The notes beneath the pieces were generated by a model. It was not told where the DNA came from. It ran no database searches and was given only the letters and a program-made list of their open reading frames with translations. A stretch of 34,432 nucleotides of DNA from JACJYC01 sp964558465 (GTDB taxonomy: Bacteria > Bacteroidota > Bacteroidia > Chitinophagales > Saprospiraceae), in assembly GCA_964558465.1 (NCBI GenBank), contig CAZLEF010000073.1, positions 1-34,432 on the forward strand, in the 5' to 3' direction. This document shows, in pieces, positions 6,667-14,472 of the stretch (position 1 is its first letter; each line of letters begins with the position of its first letter). The position numbers and the translations under genes are program-made.

Positions 6667-8856
6667 CTAAATATTCCACCAATACGTCATCTTCAGCACC
6701 AGGGCCCGGTTCTTCACCCCGAACGGCGCCGGCAGGTAATTGTCGGTGTACACAATGAACAGGTCGGAAGCCGGGGCATAACGCCATTGCAGGCGGGTAT
6801 TGAGGTTGATATTGTCCTGCTGGTCGTTGTATTGCAGAAAGGCGGTGAGGTAAAGGTTGTTGGTCATGGTTACGTCGAGGCGGGGGCCGATGAGCCAGAA
6901 AACCGTGGTGTTCCAGGGATCGGGCAGGTCAATTTTGTTGTAGCTGGTATTGAGGGTGATGCTTACGTAGGGCTGAAAACGATACCCCAGGCTTGTGGTA
7001 AAATTGAACCGTTTGCCGTTGGCAAAATAACCGCCGTAGCCCCCTGAAAAGCTGTAGGTGAACAGACTCTGGGGTTTGCTGGTAAACTGCACCCAGATAG
7101 AATTCCCCCGGTGCCGGCTGCCGGCCTCGAGGGAGTCCTTGCCGGTATTGGTCGGATCAAAGGGGAACAACAATTTCACAAAATTGGCGTCCGTAGTGAC
7201 TTTGAGTACGCTCTGGCTGCGGAACGCCACATTATAGGCCAGTTGGAACGTGTTGTCCGTCAATTGGAAATCCGTGTCAAAAATGGGAAATGCGCTGAGT
7301 TCGGGCCCGTGACTCAACACCGACCTGCTTTTTGGGAAGAAATTATACAATATCCTCGGACTGAAACGGACGTATCCCCTGCGCGGCACGTAACCCACCT
7401 CCGGATTGAAATTTTCTCCTACGAACTCGTGTTGCCAGGCCACCGTCATTTTCCGGCTGGCGTATTGCAGGTTGGCGGCATGGGTGACGTCTTTGCCGGA
7501 AACACCCGGGCTGAATGACTTGAGGAACAGCATCTTGCCGGTCCACAGGTTATTGGCCGAGGCCAGGTTGTATTCAAACCCCAAATTCCGGTTGTATTGG
7601 GAATAGACCGGGTGGTTGGCGTCGGGTTGATAGTCGAGCGATTGTTTATTGACCAGCATCAGGCCGATATTGGACCGGGCAAACACCTTTCGCTGCAAGG
7701 CCAGCACGGCGTAGTTCTGGGCGGGCAGGCCTGTTTCTTCTACTTTCTCGGTCTGCATGTCCATCAAGCCGAGGCGCCAGTTTTTGTCGAGTTTTCCGCT
7801 GAGGCGCGCACCAAACAGAATGGGTACGCCCAGGCCGATCCTGCGGGAAAAAAAAGGCCGGATGGAGCCGTAACCAAAGTTGGCAAAGAGGTCGCCGTTT
7901 TCCAGGAAGAACTGCCGGCGTTCGGGGAAAAACAACTCAAAGCGGTCGAGGTTGGTCACCTGCTGGTCCACTTCCACCTGTGAGAAGTCGGGGTTGACGG
8001 TCAGATCCAGGTTGAGCGAGGAGTTGAGGGCGATCTTGGCGTCGGCGCCGACCTCCCCTTTAAAATCGGGTTGGGGATCATTTTCGAAATCCTTGGACAT
8101 CCCGCCCAGGGCGTAAGGGATCAGGGAAACATTGGCTTTGGGAGCGGGCGGCGGCTGGTCCCATACGAGTTTGCCGGTATAGGCCAGCGAGGCCGTCGGG
8201 AATTGTCGGGGCACAGGCGCCCAGGCGGATTTTTCGGTGGTTTTCAGGTCGAGTCTGCTGAAATTAATGCCCCATTCCGACATGCCGTCTTTGAACCGGA
8301 TGCTTTTGAAGGGGATGGCCATTTCGATGATGTAGCGGTCGGCATAGGTTTTGGCAATGGAAACCCACTTGTTGTCCCAGCTCAGGTCCACTTTTGCTCC
8401 TTCGTACATGATGCCGTCCCATTGGGCGCCCACGGCGTTGGCGCCGAAGGCGAACCCGCTGGTGAGGTCGTTGTAGGTATCGATAAAAACCAGGAAATTG
8501 TCGTTTTTGCCGAAGGCCCAGTCGCGCCGCAGCGATTCCACATAATAGGGGCCGGGCAGCAGGTGGAAACAGGTGGCCATGAGGTAGAGGTGCTGGTCGT
8601 CGTAGGTCATGCGCACCTCGGTTTTGACGGTGGCGAAGCTGGTGTCCATGGGCAACACGCTGAAGAAATGAGTGGCGACTTCGGCTTCCAGCCAGGCGGC
8701 TTCGTCCATAACGCCGTCGACGAGCAGCGGCGATGCCGCCTTGCGGATATTGAGTTGGTATTTGTCGTTGATCTTTTGGCCGGAAACGATGTAGCACAGG
8801 CATAAGCCAGTCAGCAGCAGTAACCCTTTTTTCAGTCGGGCGGAGAGTGTCGGCAT
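6667..8856 (-). CDS. DUF5916 outer-membrane protein with N-terminal CBM9-like domain
   Basis: A 729-residue exported protein. Residues 1-26 are a signal peptide (basic start, then LLLLTGLCLCYIVSGQ). Residues of about 35-220 form a carbohydrate-binding family 9-like sandwich (PLLVDGVMDEAAW, then MTYDDQHLYLMATCF), the usual N-terminal part of DUF5916 proteins. The rest is rich in alternating aromatic and polar strands (NLDLTVNPDFSQVEVDQQ, FFPERRQFFLENGDLF) typical of an outer-membrane beta-barrel and ends in an aromatic segment (MTYWWNI). DUF5916 proteins are common in Bacteroidota but their substrate is not established; the CBM9-like domain suggests sugar or glycan binding. The ATG at 8856 starts the signal peptide. 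No good TAnnTTTG box is seen in the 80 bases upstream. Confidence 0.85.
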   Translation of the reverse strand: MPTLSARLKKGLLLLTGLCLCYIVSGQKINDKYQLNIRKAASPLLVDGVMDEAAWLEAEVATHFFSVLPMDTSFATVKTEVRMTYDDQHLYLMATCFHLLPGPYYVESLRRDWAFGKNDNFLVFIDTYNDLTSGFAFGANAVGAQWDGIMYEGAKVDLSWDNKWVSIAKTYADRYIIEMAIPFKSIRFKDGMSEWGINFSRLDLKTTEKSAWAPVPRQFPTASLAYTGKLVWDQPPPAPKANVSLIPYALGGMSKDFENDPQPDFKGEVGADAKIALNSSLNLDLTVNPDFSQVEVDQQVTNLDRFELFFPERRQFFLENGDLFANFGYGSIRPFFSRRIGLGVPILFGARLSGKLDKNWRLGLMDMQTEKVEETGLPAQNYAVLALQRKVFARSNIGLMLVNKQSLDYQPDANHPVYSQYNRNLGFEYNLASANNLWTGKMLFLKSFSPGVSGKDVTHAANLQYASRKMTVAWQHEFVGENFNPEVGYVPRRGYVRFSPRILYNFFPKSRSVLSHGPELSAFPIFDTDFQLTDNTFQLAYNVAFRSQSVLKVTTDANFVKLLFPFDPTNTGKDSLEAGSRHRGNSIWVQFTSKPQSLFTYSFSGGYGGYFANGKRFNFTTSLGYRFQPYVSITLNTSYNKIDLPDPWNTTVFWLIGPRLDVTMTNNLYLTAFLQYNDQQDNINLNTRLQWRYAPASDLFIVYTDNYLPAPFGVKNRALVLKMTYWWNI

Positions 8857-8954
8857 TGGTTTTTCGTATTTTTACGGGGCAAGTTATGGACAAAATCAGA
8901 TATGAGGTTGTACGTATTCTGATCTATGGTGTAATTCTTTTCTCCAAGCCGAAT

Positions 8955-8985
8955 GGTCGGGCCAGCGGTCCGACATCTTTGTAAC
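8955..8985. repeat. Partial inverted copy of the dispersed-element end
   Basis: The segment GGTCCGACATCTTTGTAAC matches, with few mismatches, the reverse complement of the right end of the neighbouring 223-bp repeat (about 9167-9197). The two could act as terminal inverted repeats of a roughly 240-bp element, but the copy near 32468 lacks this left arm. Confidence 0.5.
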
Positions 8986-9003
8986 ACCGTCTAATTGGCA
9001 GGT

Positions 9004-9226
9004 CTTCCGGGCCGTAGGTCCGGTATCTTTGCCGGAAGCGCCGCAAAAGGTTAAAAAGATAGCCGAAAACCGGGCGGACAACCGGTTTTGATCGCTCGTT
9101 TCAATCTGCTTCGGTTGGTTAGATACCGGTCCGCTGGACCGGGCGCCGTTCTCATCGTGGAGGAAGTTACAAAGATGCCGGTCCGCTGGACCGTTTCGTG
9201 GCGGACCGCTATCCAAAACTCACGTT
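9004..9226. repeat. 223-bp dispersed repeat, copy A
   Basis: The segment aligns end to end with 32468-32690 in the same orientation at about 90% identity by eye. It contains the palindrome CCGGTCCGCTGGACCGG (9126-9142), a second GGTCCGCTGGACC near 9181, and TATCTTTG at 9024-9031, which fits a -7 box here but is not conserved in copy B. It lies in the gap between a minus-strand and a plus-strand gene. Minus-strand open frames through both copies look like related proteins only because the DNA is repeated. Confidence 0.85.
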
Positions 9227-9238
9227 ATACCGCGCGTC

Positions 9239-9261
9239 GGATGGTTTTTGGCAAACCATCC
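9239..9261. repeat. Perfect 9-bp hairpin
   Basis: GGATGGTTT (9239-9247) and AAACCATCC (9253-9261) flank the loop TTGGC. It follows directly on repeat copy A. Confidence 0.6.
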
Positions 9262-9271
9262 ATCCTGCGGC

Positions 9272-9332
9272 ATTATACTTCGCGCTTTTGGGCGATTCCC
9301 TATGCACAAAACCTGGCGGCGCGAAGTATAAT
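9272..9332 (-). terminator. Long hairpin abutting the VOC remnant's stop codon
   Basis: ATTATACTTCGCGC (9272-9285) and GCGCGAAGTATAAT (9319-9332) are perfect 14-bp inverted repeats 33 bases apart, with TTTTG/CAAAA extending the pairing inside. The right arm ends exactly at the base before the minus-strand stop codon at 9333-9335. This may be the former terminator of that gene or a mobile palindrome that landed at its 3' end. Confidence 0.45.
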
Positions 9333-9500
9333 TTACAAAATCTGATTAAATTCCAACCTTTCACCATCAGGGCCGGCGATATTAAAATATTTGCATCCGT
9401 TTTCCAGAAAGGCAGGTAAACCGGCGATGTTTCCAGGACGTTGAACCCTGCGTTTTTCAGGGTTTCAAAAGCAAGGTCGATGTCTTCCGTATCTTGGCGC
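9333..9500 (-). pseudogene. Frameshifted C-terminal remnant of a glyoxalase/VOC-family gene
   Basis: Read on the minus strand from about 9500, one frame gives DTEDIDLAFETLKNAGF followed by a segment ending SPVYLPFW. Shifting by one base near 9404 gives ENGCKYFNIAGPDGERLEF, then NQIL and a TAA stop at 9333-9335. The join recreates the usual C-terminal half of a vicinal oxygen chelate protein (LPFWENG, then PDGERLEF with the metal-binding Glu). Restoring one G in the TGG run would rejoin the frames, so a single-base deletion is the simplest cause. The N-terminal half is absent; upstream lies the start of the SDR gene. Not a functional enzyme as it stands. Confidence 0.65.
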
Positions 9501-9515
9501 CTAAACGGAAAACAA

Positions 9516-10280
9516 ATGCCTGGAAAATTAACCGACAAAACCGCCATCGTCACCGGCGCCACCAGCGGCATGGGCAAGGCCATAACAGAGATCTTTGCCC
9601 GTCACGGGGCCTCGTTGATCATTTCAGGAAGAGACCTGGAACGGGGAGAAGCGTTGGTTTCGGCACTAAAACCGGTCAGTTCCAATATTGTATTTGTACC
9701 GGGCGACATCAGCCGACCCGAAGTGAATAAACACCTGGTCGAAGCGGCGCTGCTTCATTTCGGTAAGGTCGATATTGTGTCCGCCAATGCGGGAATACTG
9801 GGTTTGGGCCCGGTGACTGATCTGTCCATCGCATCCTGGCATACGACGCTGGAAACCAACCTGAGCTCCATCTTTTACCTGTGCAAATACGCCATCCCCG
9901 AACTGCAGAAAAATGAAGGCGCCAATATCCTCATCAACGCGTCAATCGCCGCTTTTAAAAGCTTTCCCAGCCACCCGGCCTATTGCGCTTCCAAAGCGGG
10001 CGCCGTGGCCCTGATGAAACAAATGGCAGTGGAATACGGCCCCAAAATCCGGGTAAACGCCATTTGCCCCGGTCCGGTGGATACGCCTTTGTTATGGGAT
10101 TCGGCGATTGCGTTCAAAGACCCGGAAAATGCCGTTGCAGCAGCGGAAAAAGCCACCCTGCTGCAGCGGCTGGGCAGGCCTGAAGACGTTGCCAGGCTGG
10201 CACTGTTCCTGGTTTCCGACGATGCTTCCTGGATAACCGGGACAACGGTTAATATTGATGGGGGGATAATGAATGCGTAA
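9516..10280 (+). CDS. SDR-family oxidoreductase
   Basis: Cytoplasmic NAD(P)-dependent short-chain dehydrogenase/reductase of 254 residues, the normal length for classical SDRs. Visible motifs are the nucleotide-binding TGATSGMGKA near residues 12-21, the structural NAG motif (SANAGILG), a catalytic Ser in NASIAAF, the catalytic pair Y-x-x-x-K in AYCASKAG, and the C-terminal SDDASWITGTTVNIDGG. The substrate cannot be told. The ATG at 9516 is chosen because SDR homology begins there; an in-frame ATG at 9441 would add 25 residues encoded by the antisense of the VOC remnant. A near-match -7 box, TATCTTGG, lies at 9490-9497. The gene converges on the next one with a 27-bp gap. Confidence 0.88.
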   Translation: MPGKLTDKTAIVTGATSGMGKAITEIFARHGASLIISGRDLERGEALVSALKPVSSNIVFVPGDISRPEVNKHLVEAALLHFGKVDIVSANAGILGLGPVTDLSIASWHTTLETNLSSIFYLCKYAIPELQKNEGANILINASIAAFKSFPSHPAYCASKAGAVALMKQMAVEYGPKIRVNAICPGPVDTPLLWDSAIAFKDPENAVAAAEKATLLQRLGRPEDVARLALFLVSDDASWITGTTVNIDGGIMNA

Positions 10281-10295
10281 ACCCGGGTACAATTG

Positions 10296-10344
10296 TCTCA
10301 CCCTCTCTCACTGTCTCTCACCCCTCTCACCCTCTCTCACATCC
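10296..10344. repeat. Pyrimidine decamer array over a stop codon
   Basis: Five units, TCTCACCCTC, TCTCACTGTC, TCTCACCCC, TCTCACCCTC and TCTCACATCC, each 9-10 bp. The stop codon of the minus-strand hydrolase (10308-10310) lies in the second unit, so its last 11 or so residues (VREGERGERQ) are encoded by the array. The array fills the convergent junction with the SDR gene. Confidence 0.8.
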
Positions 10345-11918
10345 AACGCCTGCACCTTAGGCGTTTTCTCCGGCGACAAGGTAAAAAACACCTCCAGGTC
10401 GCCTTTTTCGCCGTGCAGGGTAAACCCGCCCCTCAACTGGTTTTGCGGTTTCAGTGGGCCGACCGAATCGATGGGGCCCACCCTGGCCAGCAGTTCGCCG
10501 GTTTCTTTGCTGCGCCGTTCGCGGGAATAATCCAGGTAAAAATTCTCCGCCAGGAAGTCTCCGCCCAGGTTTTCATCCCAGGTTTGGATGAGTTGCACCA
10601 CCTGTTCCTTGCGTTGAGCCAGGATGTCGGATACAGGCAGTTCCCGCGGTTGCAGACCGGCCTTTTCCACCAGCATGTTCAACACCTCGATATTGGCCGC
10701 GCCGGCCGGGCTGTAGGTCCGGTTGGCAAACGAGATAACTCCGATGCCGTAATCCGGCAGAAAGACATGGTTGCTGCCAAACCCGGGCAGGCCGCCGCTA
10801 TGGGCCACCCGCATCCGGCCTTTGCAGTCTTTGACAATACCCAGGCCGTAACCGTAGCCGGATATCAGCGGGCAAGGGCCGCCGTCTTTATCCTTGGCGT
10901 CCGGCGCCAGGCGAGGCTCGTACATGCGCTGCATTTCGCGCACCGAACTGCGTTTGACAGGGCCCGTTTCCGGGGCATTCCTCGGCGGCCAGGCGGCCAG
11001 ATGGAAAGCCAGGTATTTGCTGAAATCATCGATTGAGGTAATCAGGCCGCCCATGGCGCCGTACGCCCCGTCGTGCAGCATAGGCTCGGGTTTCCATTGC
11101 TCATCCTCCCAGCGGTAGCCCAATGCCAGTTTCTCCGCAGGCAGGCCTTCGTATTCCCAGTGGGTACCGGTCATGCCCAGCGGTTGGAAGATCTGCTCCG
11201 AAATGTATTTTTGGTAAGGGATCCCCGACACCTGCGTGATGATCTGCCCCAGCATGGCGTACCCCAGGTTGCTATATTCGAATCCGGAAGAAGGGACGGT
11301 CGAAAAGGAAATGCCGCCCCGGAGAAAATCCAGGAATTCCGCTTCGGTATCCTCCAGCTGGCGGTCGCCCCAGGGGTTGTCTTCGGGGAAGCCGGCTGTC
11401 ATGGTCAGCAGGTTGTGGATCGTCAGGGGCATGGCGTCCTGGGCAGGATAGACGAGGTTGGCCAGGTCGGGCAGGTAGTTGGCTGCCGGGTCGGTGAGCG
11501 ACAATTTCCCTTCTTCGCGCAGCTTGAGGATGGCCATGGCCGTAAAACTTTTAGTCATGGATGCGATGCGGAAAAGGGATTCCGGTGTAGCCGGCTGTTT
11601 GTTGTCCAGGTTGATGACGCCCGTGGCGCCGGAGAAAATCAGTTCGCCGTCCACCACAATGCCGTAGGTATACCCGGGATAATGGTTTTTCTCCGCGTAA
11701 TCCCGGAAGATCTTTTCTACCTCCGGCAACAGGTTCTTTATTTTTTGCAGCCGGTCCGGGTCCGTAAATTCCGCGGCTTTGTACGTGTCCGAAAAATGGA
11801 CGGCCGCAGATGTCCCGGGCGACTTTTGGCCGTTACCCGGATCTTTTCCGGGATTGAGATCCAGGCAGCCGGTTGTGAAGACGGCTAACGGGAATAAAAG
11901 AACAAGGTGTATTTTCAT
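10308..11918 (-). CDS. Serine hydrolase lipoprotein, beta-lactamase (class C/PBP) fold
   Basis: Predicted lipoprotein of 536 residues. A lipobox (FTTGC, Cys18) ends the signal peptide. The beta-lactamase/transpeptidase catalytic motifs are SMTK at residues 120-123, YSN at 215-217, and HSG (AHSGGLPGFGSN) near 390 in place of KTG. This set fits class C-like esterases, DD-peptidases and D-aminopeptidases; actual beta-lactamase activity is not implied. A C-terminal domain of about 130 residues follows and runs into a decamer repeat, which encodes the last residues. The second of two tandem hydrolases on this strand; the 234-bp gap to the upstream one is filled with repeats. Confidence 0.85.
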   Translation of the reverse strand: MKIHLVLLFPLAVFTTGCLDLNPGKDPGNGQKSPGTSAAVHFSDTYKAAEFTDPDRLQKIKNLLPEVEKIFRDYAEKNHYPGYTYGIVVDGELIFSGATGVINLDNKQPATPESLFRIASMTKSFTAMAILKLREEGKLSLTDPAANYLPDLANLVYPAQDAMPLTIHNLLTMTAGFPEDNPWGDRQLEDTEAEFLDFLRGGISFSTVPSSGFEYSNLGYAMLGQIITQVSGIPYQKYISEQIFQPLGMTGTHWEYEGLPAEKLALGYRWEDEQWKPEPMLHDGAYGAMGGLITSIDDFSKYLAFHLAAWPPRNAPETGPVKRSSVREMQRMYEPRLAPDAKDKDGGPCPLISGYGYGLGIVKDCKGRMRVAHSGGLPGFGSNHVFLPDYGIGVISFANRTYSPAGAANIEVLNMLVEKAGLQPRELPVSDILAQRKEQVVQLIQTWDENLGGDFLAENFYLDYSRERRSKETGELLARVGPIDSVGPLKPQNQLRGGFTLHGEKGDLEVFFTLSPEKTPKVQALDVREGERGERQ

Positions 11919-11991
11919 GGTTTTAATGTAAAATGCAGAAGGTAAAATGCAAAATTTAAAAGTAGCTAAAACCTGAACCCCGAACTGAGGA

Positions 11992-12015
11992 TTTGTTTAT
12001 TTGTTTATTTGTTTA
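11992..12015. repeat. Octamer tandem repeat
   Basis: Three exact copies of TTTGTTTA, followed by a decayed half unit. It lies about 75 bases upstream of the hydrolase start at 11918 and beside the decamer array at 12031. Confidence 0.75.
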
Positions 12016-12030
12016 TGCGTTTATTTGGAT

Positions 12031-12140
12031 GTAAACAACCCCAAACAACCCCAAACAACCCCAAACCACTCCAAACCACTCCAAACCACCCCAAACAACC
12101 CCAAACCACTCCACCCCCCCCCAAACAACCCCAAACAACC
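12031..12140. repeat. Decamer tandem array 3' of a hydrolase gene
   Basis: Eleven consecutive 10-bp units of the form CCAAACAACC or CCAAACCACT, with one collapsed into a C-run (12111-12120). It ends 12 bases from the stop codon (12153-12155) of the minus-strand hydrolase. There are no unique spacers, so it is not a CRISPR array. Confidence 0.9.
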
Positions 12141-12152
12141 CCCAATCCCCTC

Positions 12153-13622
12153 CTACTCCCCCACCTTCGAATACTGAAACCGGCCGTTCCAACTGAAGCC
12201 GGTTATTTTACCTCCGAAATCCTTTTTGAATTCCACGGGGTTGCCGCCGACAATATCGATGAACTTTGTTTTTTCCACTGGTTTCAGGTGATCGGTCTCG
12301 TTGTTGTTGGGGTCGAAGACCAACAAACCGTTATTTTCCACTTTGACTTCGACAAAATAATCGCCGATGCCGGGAACCTGCTCGCTGTATTGGTACTTGC
12401 CGGCAAATGCGCTTAACTCTTCCGCGCTGAGGGTGATCACCTCGATTTCCCGCGGTTTGCTGATATTCCAGCCGTACAATCTGGAAACGGCCCGGGTGAT
12501 CTCTCCGATAAGCGGTCCTCCGCGGTCGGCGCTGGTCATGACGATCAGGGCGTCGCCGCGCCGGGCAAAGGCGAGCATATTGTTGGTGAAACCTTCGTTT
12601 TTGCCGCCGTGTTGGAAGATCAGCGAATCTGCATCCCAGCGCAAAGACGGCCCCAGCCCCCAGTCGCTTTTGTCTTTGGTCAGCATTTTTTGGGTCATTT
12701 CCCGGTTGAGGACCTTCCGGGATTTGCCGGCCAGGGCGTTTTGGACCTCGATACAGTACCTTGCCAGGTCGGAGGGGGTGGTCCACAATCCGGCGGCAGC
12801 CTGTTCGGGATAATTATGCCAGAGGCCGTCCACGATCCCGCCGTCGCCGTGGTAGGCTGCGCTGGCGTTGTCGCGCCATTTTTCCGGCAAGGGTTGCGCG
12901 TAGGTACTGCGTTTCATTTTCATGGGCTGCAACACTTTTTTGGCAATGTAATTTTCCAGGGGCATGCCGGTCATATCCTCCACCATTTTTTCCATCACGG
13001 TATAGCCGCCGCCGGAATACCGCCAGAGGGTCCCGGGGATGACGTCCACCAAAACGGCCGGGGTATTTCCTTTGCCGTTCAGCACCGTTTCGATACCGGG
13101 AAAAGTATCCTTTTCGGCATACCCGGGGAACCCATGCACGGTCAGGCCGGCGGTATGGGTGAGCAGCCGGCGGAGGGTGACCTTTTCGGTTTTGGTCAGG
13201 TCGTTTTCCGGCACTTTCCAGGTTTTCAGGTAGGTATTGATGTCTGCATCCAGGTCCACTTTGCCTTCCTGCACCAGCCTGAGCGCGCCCAATGCCGCTA
13301 CCGGCTTACTGATGGATCCGGCCTGGAAAAGGGTATGGACATCCACCTTTTTTCCGGTTTTGGTATTGGCTACTCCATACCCTTTGGCCCAATGCAATTT
13401 CCCGTCGCGCACCACGGCAATACTCAGGCCGGGGACGTTGTAAAACGCCATGCGTTCTTCCAGGGTATACGTTGTTTCGGGTTCTCCCTTCACATGAATA
13501 CCCGGGATCAACCCCGTTTCAATCACTTTGATCTCATCCAGAACCCCGGAAGGATACTTTTGACCGCAGGCCATCCCGGAAATAAGGAGGAATACAATAA
13601 ATGGCAGGTGAAATTTTTTCAT
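12153..13622 (-). CDS. Serine hydrolase, beta-lactamase fold, probable lipoprotein
   Basis: Exported protein of 489 residues. The signal peptide ends in a lipobox-like ISGMAC (Cys19). The catalytic motifs are SISK at residues 103-106, YSGG (RYSGGGYTVME) near 205, where Asn of Y-x-N is replaced by Gly, and HGG (FQHGGKNEGF) near 335 as the third motif. A C-terminal beta-domain of about 95 residues follows. The family covers periplasmic esterases, peptidases and penicillin-binding-like proteins; the substrate is unknown. The ATG at 13622 is preferred to a TTG six bases upstream. It lies upstream of and parallel to a second hydrolase of the same fold; the two differ in length and motifs, so they are not a recent duplication. 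Confidence 0.85.
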   Translation of the reverse strand: MKKFHLPFIVFLLISGMACGQKYPSGVLDEIKVIETGLIPGIHVKGEPETTYTLEERMAFYNVPGLSIAVVRDGKLHWAKGYGVANTKTGKKVDVHTLFQAGSISKPVAALGALRLVQEGKVDLDADINTYLKTWKVPENDLTKTEKVTLRRLLTHTAGLTVHGFPGYAEKDTFPGIETVLNGKGNTPAVLVDVIPGTLWRYSGGGYTVMEKMVEDMTGMPLENYIAKKVLQPMKMKRSTYAQPLPEKWRDNASAAYHGDGGIVDGLWHNYPEQAAAGLWTTPSDLARYCIEVQNALAGKSRKVLNREMTQKMLTKDKSDWGLGPSLRWDADSLIFQHGGKNEGFTNNMLAFARRGDALIVMTSADRGGPLIGEITRAVSRLYGWNISKPREIEVITLSAEELSAFAGKYQYSEQVPGIGDYFVEVKVENNGLLVFDPNNNETDHLKPVEKTKFIDIVGGNPVEFKKDFGGKITGFSWNGRFQYSKVGE

Positions 13623-13625
13623 TTT

Positions 13626-13655
13626 CAAAAGTTTATCGGGTGAAAATTGCTCAAA
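13626..13655 (-). promoter_or_regulatory. Possible promoter of the serine hydrolase gene
   Basis: On the minus strand, TTTG (13652-13655) is followed about 16 bases later by TAAACTTTTG (13626-13635), which is the -7 consensus TAnnTTTG with two extra bases. The box ends four bases before the ATG. A weak match. Confidence 0.3.
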
Positions 13656-13685
13656 TTTAAACTTTTACCGGGCAATTCCCGCGTA

Positions 13686-13739
13686 ATCTCTCCCCCTCTC
13701 CCAGTCCCCCCCTCTCCCTGTCTCCCTCTCTCGCTCCGC
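13686..13739. repeat. Polypyrimidine tract abutting a stop codon
   Basis: An almost pure C/T run with CTCTCCC-like units ends at the base before the stop codon (13740-13742) of the DUF2071 gene. It resembles the array at 10296-10344 in composition and position but has no clean period. Confidence 0.65.
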
Positions 13740-14468
13740 TCAAGGTCTCCTGCCAAACCAGTTTGGCGGATACGCGACGACCCCGACTCCCTCCGAATAA
13801 TGCGCCAGGCGGGGTGGTCCGGCCAGCAGTTTTTCAAAACGCGGGTAACGGTATTCCAGGTGTTGGATTTTGATTTCCCGGATCGGCCATTCGACATGGT
13901 GGATTTCGTATTCGACAATCCGGTTGCCGGATTCCTGAAACAAGGCGTACCGTTCGGTGAGCCAGGTGTCCAGCCTGCTTTTTTGTTCCAGCGGTTGTCC
14001 GGGGGTATATTCAATAAAAAAATGTTCGTTGAACGGTGTGTTTTCAGAGCGATAGGAATGGTCGTCCCGGTGCATATGCGAAAAACGGTACGGCAGTCCG
14101 GAAACTTTATTGGAGATCAGGGCGGAGAGACGTTTGCCGGCTTCCAGGCTCAGGAAATAAACGCCGGTTTTGTGGCCTTTTTTCAGGTAGGTCCGAACAT
14201 TCAGCTCCGGAAAATCGGAAACCGGCGGGAAAGAAATAAAATTTTTGGGCCGGACCTTTGCCATGTCAAAGGCTACCATCGAGACCCAGGGCCGGCCATC
14301 AAAAAGGTCGATTTCCAGTTCTTCAGGCACAAATTTGCGCAGTTCGGCGGGATCCGCCGGCCAATGCAGGAAAATGGCGCGGTTCCACTCCATGGAAAAC
14401 GACCATTCCCGGTCGGGCAAGGCCCAGGGCCGGTGATCCGAATGGGCGATGATCTCGTCGATGGTCAT
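13740..14468 (-). CDS. DUF2071 domain-containing protein (YqjF-like)
   Basis: Cytoplasmic protein of 242 residues covering a complete DUF2071 domain. Family marks are the start with WSFSMEWNRAIFLHW, the segment LRKFVPEELEIDLFDGRPW, the VSMVAFDMAKVRP stretch, and PELNVRTYLK with GVYFLSLEAGK. DUF2071 has an acetoacetate decarboxylase-like fold in related proteins, but its reaction is not established. It starts 4 bases after the stop codon of the acetyltransferase gene upstream, so the two are almost certainly co-transcribed. Confidence 0.85.
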   Translation of the reverse strand: MTIDEIIAHSDHRPWALPDREWSFSMEWNRAIFLHWPADPAELRKFVPEELEIDLFDGRPWVSMVAFDMAKVRPKNFISFPPVSDFPELNVRTYLKKGHKTGVYFLSLEAGKRLSALISNKVSGLPYRFSHMHRDDHSYRSENTPFNEHFFIEYTPGQPLEQKSRLDTWLTERYALFQESGNRIVEYEIHHVEWPIREIKIQHLEYRYPRFEKLLAGPPRLAHYSEGVGVVAYPPNWFGRRP

Positions 14469-14472
14469 TGGG

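Noticed and set aside
8896..9216. Minus-strand frame whose peptide resembles one at 32399-32680, looking like a conserved protein family
   Set aside because: Both frames run through the 223-bp dispersed repeat, so the likeness comes from repeated DNA. The differences do not favour synonymous positions, and both contain the palindromes.
12031..12140. Possible CRISPR array
   Set aside because: Units are contiguous 10-mers without spacers, and no cas gene is present.
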